From VAZQ01 sp963702695 (GTDB taxonomy: Bacteria; Pseudomonadota; Alphaproteobacteria; Rhizobiales; Xanthobacteraceae), in NCBI GenBank assembly GCA_963702695.1, contig CAVPDS010000032.1, forward strand, positions 1 through 64,000: a DNA stretch of 64,000 bases. Direction: 5' to 3'. A model generated the notes under the pieces. The model was not told where the DNA came from and searched no databases. It worked only from the letters and a program-made list of their open reading frames with translations. Below are positions 33,526 to 42,475 of the stretch, piece by piece. Each line of letters starts with the position of its first letter. The stretch's first letter is position 1. The position numbers and the translations under genes are program-made.

Positions 33526-35922
33526 ATGAAACTCGCTAGATGGCTTATCGGCATTTCTTGTGCCGTCGGTATCGTTTCGGCCAACTCCAAGGCCTTTTCC
33601 CAACCCGCGAACCAGGTCGCGCAGCATCCCGAATCGCAGTGGTCCACCATTCAGACCTACTGCTTCGCTTGCCACAACGAGTTCGTTCGCGCCGGTAACC
33701 TCTTTTTGAACCAACTTAGCGCCGAGTCCGTGCCCGGACACCCCGAGGTCTTTGAGAAAGTTGTGCGCAAATTGCGCGGGCGCCAGATGCCGCCGCCCGG
33801 CATGCCCCAGCCCTCGCAGCAGGAAGTCGACGCACTGATTAGCTGGCTCGAAAGCACGCTCGACAAAAGCGGCAGCGAGCACCTTGCGGGCCGCGTTGCC
33901 GTCGAGCGCTTGAACCGTAACGAGTATGCCAATGCCGTGAAGGACCTTCTGGCTGTGGAGATCGATCCCAGCCAGTACCTGCCGGCCGACATCGCGGTCG
34001 AAGGCTTCAACAACATCGCTGCGGCGTTGACCGTGTCACCCGCCTTCCTGGAGCAGTACCTCAATGCCGCGCGGGTCGTCGCGCGCATCGCAGTCGGCAA
34101 GCCGGAGGCAGATCTCGTCAAAGCCTCTTTCCCTCCCCCTTCCGCCAACCAGGATTTCTATGTGGACGGCATGCCGCTCGGTACGCGGGGCGGCACGAGG
34201 TTCGAGTACACATTCCCGGCGGACGGGGAGTACCGCCTCACGATCACTGACCTCGATTTCGGGCTCTACCCACGCGGGGTCGAGAACGAGACAGCGGTGG
34301 TCGTGCTGGTCGATCGCAAGGAAGTCTTCCGGCAAAAGGTCGGCGGTGACGCGGATCGCGAGTTCGTGGATCGCGGCGGCGGTGCACCGGCGGGAGAGAA
34401 GCTCATGGAGCGCTTCGCCAACATCCCCGTGCAGGTGACGGCCGGGGTGCACGAAGTCGTCGTGACGTTCATCGAGCGCTCCCGTGTGGCAACCGACGAC
34501 CTGATTGCGGGCGGCACCCAGTATCATGGGTTTCTTATCAAGGGGTACCTGCGTCTGCCGCGCCTGATGGGGTCCATAAAACTCGCGGGGCCGTACGCGG
34601 CCACGGGCCCCACGCGCACACCCAGTCGGGAGAAGTTATTCAGCATCTGCAAGCCGGAAACCCCCGAGCAGGAGCGCGCCTGCGCTCAGCGCATCACGAC
34701 GGATCTCGCTGGGCGTGCCTTCCGCCGGCCCATCACTAAGGACGATGTCGCCGGGCTGATGGCCTTCTACGACGCTGGCCATGAAGGATCTGGCGGATTC
34801 AACGCCGGGATCGAACAGATGGTGACGGCGGTTCTGGTGAGCCCGGATTTTCTCTATCGCGGAATCGCCCGGCCGGAGAAGGAAACGAAATTCTATGCGC
34901 TGAGCGATCTGGAACTGGCCTCGCGTCTGTCTTTCTTCTTGTGGAAGCGGGCCCCTGACGATGAGCTGCTCAAGCTTGCGAACAAGGGCGAACTGCAACG
35001 TCCCGGCGTACTGGACGCCCAGGTGCGGCGTATGCTGGCCGCTCCGCAGGCCGAGACGCTGGTGACGGATTTCGCGTTCCGCTGGCTCGACCTCCTTGAG
35101 GTCAACAAATTCGAGTGGGATAAGCAAATCTTCCCCGAATTCAGCGCCGAGCTGCGCCAGGATGTCGTGACGGAAATCGACCTCTTCCTGCGGAGCATCC
35201 TGCTTGAAGATAAGAACGTGGAGCTGCTGTTAACGGCCGACTATACCTTCCTCAATGAAAGGCTGGCGCGCCACTACGGCATCACAACGGTGTCCGGCGC
35301 GCAGTTCCGCCGCGTCCATCTTGACGACGAGAATCGCTATGGCCTTCTCGGCAAGGGCGCCGTGCTGTTGCACACGTCCTATGGCAACAGGACTTCGCCG
35401 GTGGTGCGCGGCGCCTGGGTTCTCGACAAACTCCGCGGCACGCCGCCCGCGCCGCCGCCACCGAATGTGGTGACGGATCTGAGCACGCCGCCTGGCGCGC
35501 AGCCCAAGACCATGCGTCTGATGCTCGAGGAGCATCGCAAGAATCCGACCTGCAACATGTGCCACGGTGTGATCGAACCCCACGGGCTGCCGCTGGAGCG
35601 CTTCACCGTCACCGGGCAATGGCGCGATGTCGATTGGCAGGCTAATGCGCCCATCGATTCGAAGGTGACAATGCCAGACGGCAAGGAAATCGAAGGTCCG
35701 GCAGACCTACGCCGCGCCCTGCTGAGCCGCCCCGGCCAGTTCGTCCAGGCGCTGACAACGAAGCTCATGATGTACGCGCTCGGCCGGGAGATCGAGCCTC
35801 GTGACATGCCGCAGGTCCGGGCGATCGTGCGCGCGGCGGCCAAGAATGATTACCGGTTCTCGTCGCTCGTTGCAGGGATTGTATCGAGCGATGCGTTCCG
35901 CATGCAGGCACTGGAGGACTGA
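33526..35922 (+). CDS. DUF1592-type exported cytochrome-like protein (two CxxCH heme motifs)
   Basis: A 798-residue protein with a signal peptide (MKLARWLIGISCAVGIVSAN). Domain order is that of planctomycete-type cytochromes: an N-terminal c-heme domain (TYCFACHNEF, Cys46-Cys49-His50), DUF1587 (RVAVERLNRNEYANAVKDLL), a beta-sandwich carbohydrate-binding-like part (GEYRLTITDLDFG), DUF1595 (AQRITTDLAGRAFRRPIT), DUF1592 (DLELASRLSFFLWKRAPDD), DUF1588 with the second heme site (NPTCNMCHGVIEPHG, Cys676-Cys679-His680) and DUF1585 (QALTTKLMMYALGREIEP). It is therefore a periplasmic redox protein of unknown substrate. It heads the cluster. The start at 33526 begins the signal peptide; a near copy of the start lies 26 bases upstream. 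Confidence 0.92.
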   Translation: MKLARWLIGISCAVGIVSANSKAFSQPANQVAQHPESQWSTIQTYCFACHNEFVRAGNLFLNQLSAESVPGHPEVFEKVVRKLRGRQMPPPGMPQPSQQEVDALISWLESTLDKSGSEHLAGRVAVERLNRNEYANAVKDLLAVEIDPSQYLPADIAVEGFNNIAAALTVSPAFLEQYLNAARVVARIAVGKPEADLVKASFPPPSANQDFYVDGMPLGTRGGTRFEYTFPADGEYRLTITDLDFGLYPRGVENETAVVVLVDRKEVFRQKVGGDADREFVDRGGGAPAGEKLMERFANIPVQVTAGVHEVVVTFIERSRVATDDLIAGGTQYHGFLIKGYLRLPRLMGSIKLAGPYAATGPTRTPSREKLFSICKPETPEQERACAQRITTDLAGRAFRRPITKDDVAGLMAFYDAGHEGSGGFNAGIEQMVTAVLVSPDFLYRGIARPEKETKFYALSDLELASRLSFFLWKRAPDDELLKLANKGELQRPGVLDAQVRRMLAAPQAETLVTDFAFRWLDLLEVNKFEWDKQIFPEFSAELRQDVVTEIDLFLRSILLEDKNVELLLTADYTFLNERLARHYGITTVSGAQFRRVHLDDENRYGLLGKGAVLLHTSYGNRTSPVVRGAWVLDKLRGTPPAPPPPNVVTDLSTPPGAQPKTMRLMLEEHRKNPTCNMCHGVIEPHGLPLERFTVTGQWRDVDWQANAPIDSKVTMPDGKEIEGPADLRRALLSRPGQFVQALTTKLMMYALGREIEPRDMPQVRAIVRAAAKNDYRFSSLVAGIVSSDAFRMQALED

Positions 35923-35926
35923 CACC

Positions 35927-37277
35927 ATGTATCTGACCAGAAAGCATCTTTCTCGCAGGACGTTGCTCAGGGGCGCGGGCGTCGCCGTCGGACTGCCGTT
36001 GCTCGATGCCATGATCCCCGCCGGCACCGCGCTCGCCAAGACCGACGCCGCGCCGAAGCTGCGGGCGGGCTTCTTCTATATTCCCCATGGCGCGGTCATG
36101 TCGAACACGAAGCATGGGAAGGACATGGACCGCTGGACCCCGAGCGGCGCCGGCGCGGATTTCAAACTCAGCCCATATTCTCGAGCCGCTCGAGAAGCAC
36201 AAGCACGCCGTGATCTCGTTATCCAATCTCGAGAACAAGGCCAGCGTCGCCTCCGTGCACAAATACAACCCGGCGACGTGGCTCAGCGGTGTCAAGCCCG
36301 ATCTCAAAGCGCCCGGTCCCAGCATGTCTGCGACGATCGACCAAATCATTGCCGGGCGCATCGGTCAGGAGACAGCGCTGCCGTCGATGGAGGTCTGCTC
36401 GGAGAGTGAAACCCAGGCGGTCGCGTGCGAGGCGGGATTCGGCTGCCTCTACAGCTCCACGTTGTCGTACCGGAATGCAAACTCGCCTCTGCCGATGGAG
36501 TCCAACCCACGCAAAGTTTTCGCACAGTTATTCGGTGAAGGCGCTACGGCGGAAGAGCGCGTGGCCATAGTCAAGCAGAAACGGAGCATCCTTGATTTCA
36601 TCACCGAGCGTACCCGGGCGCTGCAACTGGAACTGGGCCCGGGCGATAAAGTGCTCCTCGACGGCTACCTGGACACGGTGCGAGAGATCGAACGGCGCGT
36701 TCAGCTTGCGCAGAACCGCGATCTCTCGGGCGTGGAGGCGCCCGAGATACCTGTGGCCGAGCAGGATATCGCGATCGATAAGGAGGTGCGGTTGCTGTTC
36801 GATCTGATCGCGGTTGCCTATCAGGCCGATCTCACGCGCGTGACCTCCTACATCATGATCGGCGAAGGCACGAACCGGACCTATAATCATATCGGTGTGC
36901 CGGACTCCTTCCATCCGCTGTCACATCATGCCGATTATCTCGATCGACTTGAAAAGCTGGTCAAGATTCAGCGCTATCACATGGAGCGGTTCGCGGATTT
37001 CGTCGCGAAACTCGCCGCCACACCCGACGGCGAAGGCACGCTGCTGGATAACTCCATGTTGCTCTACGGCTCCAACATGTCCAACAGCAACCTGCACAGC
37101 AATTATCCGTTGCCGACCATCCTGGTCGGCGGCGGCGCCGGCGCGCTCAAGGGGGGACGGCAGGTCGAGCTGCCCGAACGCACGACGATTTCCAATCTGC
37201 ACCTCACGCTGCTGAACAAGGCGGGCCTCGAGACGAAGAGCTTCGGGGATAGCACCGGCGTGATCGCCGGTGTCTGA
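35927..37277 (+). CDS. DUF1552 protein, Tat-exported, frameshifted near 36178
   Basis: Partner of DUF1592 proteins. The twin-arginine signal is TRKHLSRRTLLRGAGVAVGL. The body shows RAGFFYIPHGAVMSNTKHG and RWTPSG. At KLSP the frame slips; it resumes in the next frame as LEPLEKHKHAVISLSNLENK and runs intact through VHKYNPATWLSGVKP, RALQLELGPGDKVLLDGYLD and HPLSHHADYLDRLEK to VIAGV. The gene length (1351 bases) is exactly one base over a multiple of three, as a single indel predicts. DUF1552 proteins share the alkaline-phosphatase-like look of sulfatase relatives; activity is unknown. It follows DUF1592 after 4 bases. Confidence 0.85.
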
Positions 37278-37319
37278 GCGCTCGGGGGCATCGGCCATGA
37301 ACCGCAGGGCAATAGTGAC

Positions 37320-38243
37320 ATGAATCGCAGGTCAATACTGAAGGGTGCGTTGGGCGGCGTCGTGGGTCTGACCCTGCCGCCCTTCGCGCGCGACGCTTTC
37401 GCCCAAGCAAGCCCCGCTGTCGTCCCGGTGAGCGAGGGTTTCGTGATGCTCACCGGCGCCGGGGGTAATGTCCTGGTGCGGACGGCAAGCACCGGTCAGG
37501 TGCTGGTGGACGGCGGCGCTGCCGGGTTCACCGATGCGGTACTCAGGCGTCTGCGCGAGCTGCCGGGCGCAGGCCGTGTGACAACGGTATTCAACACGCA
37601 CTGGCACCGGGAGCAGGTGGGCGGGAACCTCGCCTTCGGGCGGTCGGAGGCGACGATCATCGCTCACGAAAAGACCCGGGCGCATCTGGCGACGGATTAT
37701 TACCTGCAGGACGAGGACCGGTACGAGAAAGCGTTGCCCGCAGAGGCTCGCCCGACGGTGACCTTTTTTTCCGGCGACCAGACCCTCGCCGGCGACAAGC
37801 GGATCGAATACGGCCACCTGCTCGAGGCCCACACCGACGGCGACATCTACGTATTCTTCCGAGACGCGAACGTGCTGGCCGCGGGTGATGCCATCTCGCC
37901 GCTGAAGGATCCCGTGCTTGACTGGTTCGGCGGCGGCTGGCTGGGCGGGCGCGTCGACGCGCAGGAAAAACTCTTGAAACTCAGCGATGAGAAGACGCGG
38001 ATCGTGCCGAGCTACGGTCCGGTGGTGGGCCGCGCCGAGCTACAGGCTGAGTTCGACATGACGCGCATGCTCTTCGATCGCATGCTTGATCAGATCAGGA
38101 AGGGCATGAGCGCACAAGACATGCTCGATGCGGGACTTATGAAGGGTCTGTCTCGGACCTTCCGCGACCCGTTCAGGTTCACCTACGACGCCCATAAGGG
38201 CTATTGGGCGCATCACAATTCTCTCGCACCGAATGTGCTCTGA
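37320..38243 (+). CDS. Tat-exported MBL-fold protein with variant metal motif
   Basis: A 307-residue protein with twin-arginine signal MNRRSILKGALGGVVGL. The metal motif is FNTHWHREQVGGN, residues His94, His96, Glu98, Gln99, so HxHxEQ rather than HxHxDH. LLEAHTDGDIYVFF keeps the next His/Asp, and GDAI keeps the bridging Asp, but the last ligand segment is VPSYGPV instead of the usual PGHG. The same HxHxEQ form occurs in the MBL-fold gene at 21575. It may bind a single metal or none, or define a different reaction. An imperfect copy of its first 23 bases lies directly upstream (37297-37319). Confidence 0.88.
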   Translation: MNRRSILKGALGGVVGLTLPPFARDAFAQASPAVVPVSEGFVMLTGAGGNVLVRTASTGQVLVDGGAAGFTDAVLRRLRELPGAGRVTTVFNTHWHREQVGGNLAFGRSEATIIAHEKTRAHLATDYYLQDEDRYEKALPAEARPTVTFFSGDQTLAGDKRIEYGHLLEAHTDGDIYVFFRDANVLAAGDAISPLKDPVLDWFGGGWLGGRVDAQEKLLKLSDEKTRIVPSYGPVVGRAELQAEFDMTRMLFDRMLDQIRKGMSAQDMLDAGLMKGLSRTFRDPFRFTYDAHKGYWAHHNSLAPNVL

Positions 38244-38254
38244 GGGACACCGTC

Positions 38255-39790
38255 ATGAAGCGTGCCATTTTCGCAGTCATTTTGTCCCTCGCAGCAGCCA
38301 GCACGGCTGCCGCCGCCAATGACACCCTTGCCGGTCTGATCGAGGCCGGCAATCGCGACGCGGCGCTCAAGATGATTGCCGCGGGCGCCGATGTGAACGC
38401 AGCCCAGGGAGACGGTACAACGCCGCTGCACTGGGCCGTCTACAAGATCGACGCGGATCTTGTCCGCGCGCTCCTCGAGCGCGGGGCGAAGGCCGATGTC
38501 ATCAATAATTACGGCTCAAGCCCTTTGGCGGAGGCGGTAAAGGTTGGCAATGCTCGCCTGGTCGGAATGCTGCTCGACGCAGGCAGCAACGTAGAGGTGC
38601 CGAACCAAGAGGGCCAGACGGCCCTGATGCTGGCCGCGCGCGCGGGATCCGTGGACGTTGCCGATCTGCTGGTGCGGCACGGCGCCAATGTCAATGCACG
38701 AGAAAAATGGCGCGGCCAGACGCCGCTGATGTGGGCGGCGGACGCACGCTCAGCCGAGCTGACGCGGTTTCTCATCGCCCATAAGGCGGACGTCAATCTC
38801 CGCGCGCTGGCCACCGACTGGCCGAGCCAGATGACCGGCGAGCCGCGCAATCAGTATCGCCCGACCGGGGGCCTGACACCGCTGCTCTATGCGGCGCGCT
38901 CGGGATGTACGGATTGTGTGCAAGCGCTGCTGGACGCCGGCGCGGATCCCAACCGGCCGAACCCCGACGGTGTGACGCCGCTGATCGTAGCGATCGACAA
39001 TTTCGCGTACGACACGGCAAGGCTCCTGTTCGAGCGCGGCGCCAATCCGCATCTGTGGGATTGGTGGGGCCGCACCGCGCTGTACGCGGCGATCGACATG
39101 AATACGTACAGTCTGGATGGTTACGAAGAACGCACCGGGCCGCCCATCGTGACGACGAAGACCACCGCGCTTGAGCTCGCACGACTGTTTCTAGACGCCG
39201 GCGTCAATCCCAATACTCAGTTGAACATGCACCGGCCCGGGCGCGGCGGCAACTCCGGCCGCTTCGCCGACGAGATCATAACCACCGGCGCCACGCCTCT
39301 GTTGCGCGCCGCCGCGTCTCAAGACAGCGAGGCCGTGCGGCTGTTGCTGGAACACGGAGGGCGTGTCGACGTGCCCAACGTGATGGGCGTGACGCCGCTG
39401 ATGGCCGCCGCGGGGCTAGGCATGGAACCCAGCCCGCGCTTCGATCCCAACGCCAAGGATGCGCAGGATCGCTCGATCGCGACGCTCGAAATCCTGACGG
39501 CGGCCGGCGCCGACGTGAACGCGCGGATCACCGACATCACGAGCAGAACCGCGCGCATGGGGCGTGGCAGCACGCTGCCGGAGCAGGGCGGGCAGAGCGC
39601 AGTGTTCGGCGCGGTGCAATGGGCCTGGCCCCGCGTGGTCAAGTATCTGATCGATCACGGCGCAAAAGTGGCCATCGTGGACGAACGCCGCGTATCGCCG
39701 CTCGACGCGGCTACGGGGCGGGCCGGCATCAAGGACAATCGGCCCTCCCCCGAGGTCGCCAAGATACTCCAGACGGCAATCAGCCATTAG
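38255..39790 (+). CDS. Exported ankyrin-repeat protein
   Basis: A 511-residue protein with signal MKRAIFAVILSLAAASTAAA and about ten ankyrin repeats, e.g. DGTTPLHWAVYKIDADLVRA, GQTALMLAARAGSVDVADLL, GQTPLMWAADARSAELTRFL, GLTPLLYAARSGCTDCVQAL, GVTPLIVAIDNFAYDTARLL, ATPLLRAAASQDSEAVRLLL and GVTPLMAAAGLG. Two longer non-repeat insertions are seen (about residues 185-205 and 285-345). Ankyrin repeats bind proteins; in a periplasmic setting it may scaffold the DUF1592/DUF1552/MBL set. It is the last gene of the cluster, 11 bases after the MBL-fold gene. Confidence 0.9.
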   Translation: MKRAIFAVILSLAAASTAAAANDTLAGLIEAGNRDAALKMIAAGADVNAAQGDGTTPLHWAVYKIDADLVRALLERGAKADVINNYGSSPLAEAVKVGNARLVGMLLDAGSNVEVPNQEGQTALMLAARAGSVDVADLLVRHGANVNAREKWRGQTPLMWAADARSAELTRFLIAHKADVNLRALATDWPSQMTGEPRNQYRPTGGLTPLLYAARSGCTDCVQALLDAGADPNRPNPDGVTPLIVAIDNFAYDTARLLFERGANPHLWDWWGRTALYAAIDMNTYSLDGYEERTGPPIVTTKTTALELARLFLDAGVNPNTQLNMHRPGRGGNSGRFADEIITTGATPLLRAAASQDSEAVRLLLEHGGRVDVPNVMGVTPLMAAAGLGMEPSPRFDPNAKDAQDRSIATLEILTAAGADVNARITDITSRTARMGRGSTLPEQGGQSAVFGAVQWAWPRVVKYLIDHGAKVAIVDERRVSPLDAATGRAGIKDNRPSPEVAKILQTAISH

Positions 39791-40009
39791 ACGGTAGGAT
39801 CAGGGATGAGTCTTGTCCCTGCTCATAGCGACGAGCCCGTTGGTAGTTTGTTGTGAGCCGAGGCAGCGCCAAACGCGCTCTCTCCTCCACTGGAGGCTAT
39901 TGTAACGCACAAGAGGAAAGAGAAGAGCCAAATCGACAAGCATACTTGAGATCGAGCCCGCGCAAGCGAAAGCGGACCCCTTCCCTCGGAGTGCGAGTTC
40001 CTGTTCGTT

Positions 40010-40117
40010 AGAGCATGATCCCGAAAAGTTGCAGACTTTTCGGATCGGATCATGCGACCAATCAAAGAGAAGCGGAGCAAGGTCGCTCTAATCTGAAGCG
40101 ATCTTGCTCTAAAGTGC
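40010..40117. repeat. Dispersed ~105-bp palindromic repeat, copy 1
   Basis: The run begins AGAGCATGATCCCGAAAAG and contains GCAGACTTTTCGGATCGGAT and GAAGCGATCTTGCTCT. A near-identical copy lies at 48354-48461, and a partial relative at about 44580-44615. It contains internal dyads (GATC/ATGATC...GATCATG). I recall such short AGAGCATGAT-type repeats scattered in Bradyrhizobium-like genomes. The rest of the gap 39791-40200 holds nothing recognised. Confidence 0.75.
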
Positions 40118-40200
40118 CGAAACACGTCGGAACCCAGGTATGGGCCCCAGCTTTCGATGGCGCGGACAACCAGCTGCAAGCCGCTCCCTCGGAATTCGCG

Positions 40201-41271
40201 TCACTTCTTGCCGATGGATTCGCCCAGCCAGCCGATGACCAGGTCTGCGATCTGGATGTTGTTCTTGTCCATCATCAGCATATGGCTGTTGCCCTTGATC
40301 CCGAGCTCGGGCAGCAGCAGCATCTTGGCGGCGCCGCCGGCTGACTTGAGCGCCGCAACTGTCGCGATGCATTGATTGCGGCGCTCGTCCCCATTGGGGC
40401 CCTGTGCGCCTTCGGTATAGTCGCCGAAGACCATCAACGTCGGAACCTTGCTGAAGGTCTTGGTCACCTCGTCGCCCGTCAGCGGACCGCAGCCGCCCTC
40501 GACGTCGACGAAGGCGCGCACCTTGTCGCCGCGCTTGCGAATGAGGTCGAGCCCGTAATTGCCGGACTGCGAGTGCACCATCACGATCGCCGGCCCGATC
40601 TTGTCGAGCAGCAGGGCGAGGTCGTTGACGGTGTTGGCGCCGCCGCCTGCCAGCGTGGTCTCGGTATTGGGGACAAGCTGCGAGAAGTATTGGTCCTGCG
40701 CCTCCACCGGGAATTGGCTGCCCGGATAGGGGGTCGGATAGGCCGGCCCGATCAGGAAGAACGGATAGGCCCGTTCGCGCGTCGCTAGCGGAATACCGGG
40801 CAGGAGCTCGGGCTTTTTCTCGGTGCGGGCGCGGTTGATCGGCGTCGGATCGAAGCTCGAGCGTCCGCGCCCGGCGTGGTCGATGACGTAGACCGGGAAT
40901 CCGTGGCGGGCGAAATAGGTCGCCCAGCCTTCGCGCCCGTCGGGCGTCGTCTCGTAGGTGACGCCGGTGTGGCCGGAGCCGTGCACCATGACGATCGGTG
41001 GCGCGCTCACTGTCATCGGGATGCGGTAGTGCACGTACATCTGGTGGATCATGATCTGCCCAGGAATCACCGAGCCGGTCGCCGGCGAGTCCGGAAAATC
41101 GGTATGTGCGATCTGCCCGCCGACGAAGAACACGCCTTCGTCGGCGAGTTGGAGCGGGCCGCCGAGCGATCCGGCCGCCGCGCTCGTCATCATGGCTGCC
41201 AACGACATGGTCACCAACGAAATGGCCACGCCCAGCCCTGCGCACGCGATCTTGCGATGAGTGCCGTTCAC
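40201..41271 (-). CDS. Exported alpha/beta hydrolase
   Basis: A 356-residue protein with a signal peptide (LGVAISLVTMSLAAMMTSAAA). Oxyanion region PPIVMVHGSGHTGVTYE, then GFPVYVIDHAGRGRSSFDP, then the nucleophile elbow IVMVHSQSGNYG with Ser in SxSG form, and a C-terminal His in GNSHMLMMDKNN. The shape is that of an esterase/lactonase, but its substrate is unknown. It is intact and lies between the ankyrin gene (opposite strand) and the first Bug gene of the set, read in the same direction as the latter with a 25-base gap, so probably one transcript. Confidence 0.85.
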   Translation of the reverse strand: MNGTHRKIACAGLGVAISLVTMSLAAMMTSAAAGSLGGPLQLADEGVFFVGGQIAHTDFPDSPATGSVIPGQIMIHQMYVHYRIPMTVSAPPIVMVHGSGHTGVTYETTPDGREGWATYFARHGFPVYVIDHAGRGRSSFDPTPINRARTEKKPELLPGIPLATRERAYPFFLIGPAYPTPYPGSQFPVEAQDQYFSQLVPNTETTLAGGGANTVNDLALLLDKIGPAIVMVHSQSGNYGLDLIRKRGDKVRAFVDVEGGCGPLTGDEVTKTFSKVPTLMVFGDYTEGAQGPNGDERRNQCIATVAALKSAGGAAKMLLLPELGIKGNSHMLMMDKNNIQIADLVIGWLGESIGKK

Positions 41272-41296
41272 GACGTCCTCCCTGATTTACCGCGCC

Positions 41297-42322
41297 CTAC
41301 TGCAGATTGGGCACGAGCTTCCTGACGGTCTCGATCATCTCCGGCGGCGTCGTGTACAGGTTCGCCACCAGTTGCGCCAGCCGGTCCGGCGGGCGATAGG
41401 TCATGTCGAGCCTGATCTTCTCAGCTTCGGCGATCAGCTCGGGGTCCTTGAGGGTGTCGGCAAACGCCTTGCGCATGACATCGACGCGGTCCTTGGGCGT
41501 GTCAGGCGGCAGCACGTAGGGCCGGCCGAACTCCGTGCTCGAGAACACGAAGCGCATGAAGCGGCGCTGCTCCTCGGTCTTGGCGTAATCGTAGATCGAG
41601 GGCACGTCGGGGATTTCCGGGATGACCGCCTCCTCGGCGCGCAGCAGGAAGCGCAGCTTGCCGTCGCGCAGAAGATTTTCGAACACCCGGAACTGACCGT
41701 AGGTGGCGCAGACGCCGTACACCTCGCCCCGCTGCATCGCGAGCACGACCTCGGTCGTGCCCTTGTAGCCTTCGACGATTTTGAATTTGGTGCCGAGGAC
41801 GTGGTTGAACACGGTCGGCAGGATGCTCAGCGAGGAGCCCGCGCCGGAGCCGCCGACGATGAACTCCTGGGTGAAGAGATCGGCCGGCGTCTTCACCGTC
41901 GACGTATGCCAGGCGGCGCAGACCCGGCCGGGCAGCGAGGTGCCGCCGAGCCAGTTGAACCGACGCGGATCGGCCTCGACGTTCTGCTGCCCCATCAGCG
42001 CCTGGCTCGGCACGTTGCGCGAGAACGAGCCGAAGACGGTGCCGTCCTTGGGCGCAGCGCTGTAAAGGTAATTGGCCGCGACGATGCTCGCGGCCTGCGG
42101 CATGTTCTGCGGAATGATCGTCGGCTGGCCCGGGATGTGTCGGGTCAGATACTTGGCGAGAAAGCGTCCCGCGATGTCGTAATCGTTGCCCACGGGATGT
42201 CCGATGATCATGCGGATCTGCTTGCCGCGGTAGAAATCTTGCGCGCTTTGGGCTTGCGCCGCAGCGGCGGCGCCGAGGGCGAACGCCAGCACGGCTCCGA
42301 TGGAGAAATTCTTGACTATCAT
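41297..42322 (-). CDS. Bug-family solute-binding protein A
   Basis: A 341-residue TctC-like protein. Signal MIVKNFSIGAVLAFALGAAA, mature start AQDFYRGKQIRMIIGHPVGN, and the family blocks PGQPTIIPQNMPQAASIVAA and TEFGRPYVLPPDTPKDRVDV. It differs from the standard GFxPGG form in having GHPVGNDYDI, shared with gene C at 44622, so these two are close paralogues. Start at 42322 is the ATG before the signal peptide. The gene is divergent from the Rieske gene; a shared control region of 153 bases lies between them. No tctA or tctB lies in the window. Confidence 0.9.
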   Translation of the reverse strand: MIVKNFSIGAVLAFALGAAAAAQAQSAQDFYRGKQIRMIIGHPVGNDYDIAGRFLAKYLTRHIPGQPTIIPQNMPQAASIVAANYLYSAAPKDGTVFGSFSRNVPSQALMGQQNVEADPRRFNWLGGTSLPGRVCAAWHTSTVKTPADLFTQEFIVGGSGAGSSLSILPTVFNHVLGTKFKIVEGYKGTTEVVLAMQRGEVYGVCATYGQFRVFENLLRDGKLRFLLRAEEAVIPEIPDVPSIYDYAKTEEQRRFMRFVFSSTEFGRPYVLPPDTPKDRVDVMRKAFADTLKDPELIAEAEKIRLDMTYRPPDRLAQLVANLYTTPPEMIETVRKLVPNLQ

Positions 42323-42475
42323 GGATTCACCGAGCTGTGACACCGGAGCTGGCAGCGTAGCAAATTCCTGTCCTGCGGGGAGTGCCGTTTCGCCGCGGGC
42401 GGTATCATTGGTAGTCTGTCCCGTCAGCGGACCGGGCGCGGGCTCCGCTCTGCGCTCTCATCCAGGAGATAGGCC

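Noticed and set aside
40010..40117. Insertion sequence end
   Set aside because: No transposase or inverted-repeat-bounded body; the same short unit recurs alone at 48354.
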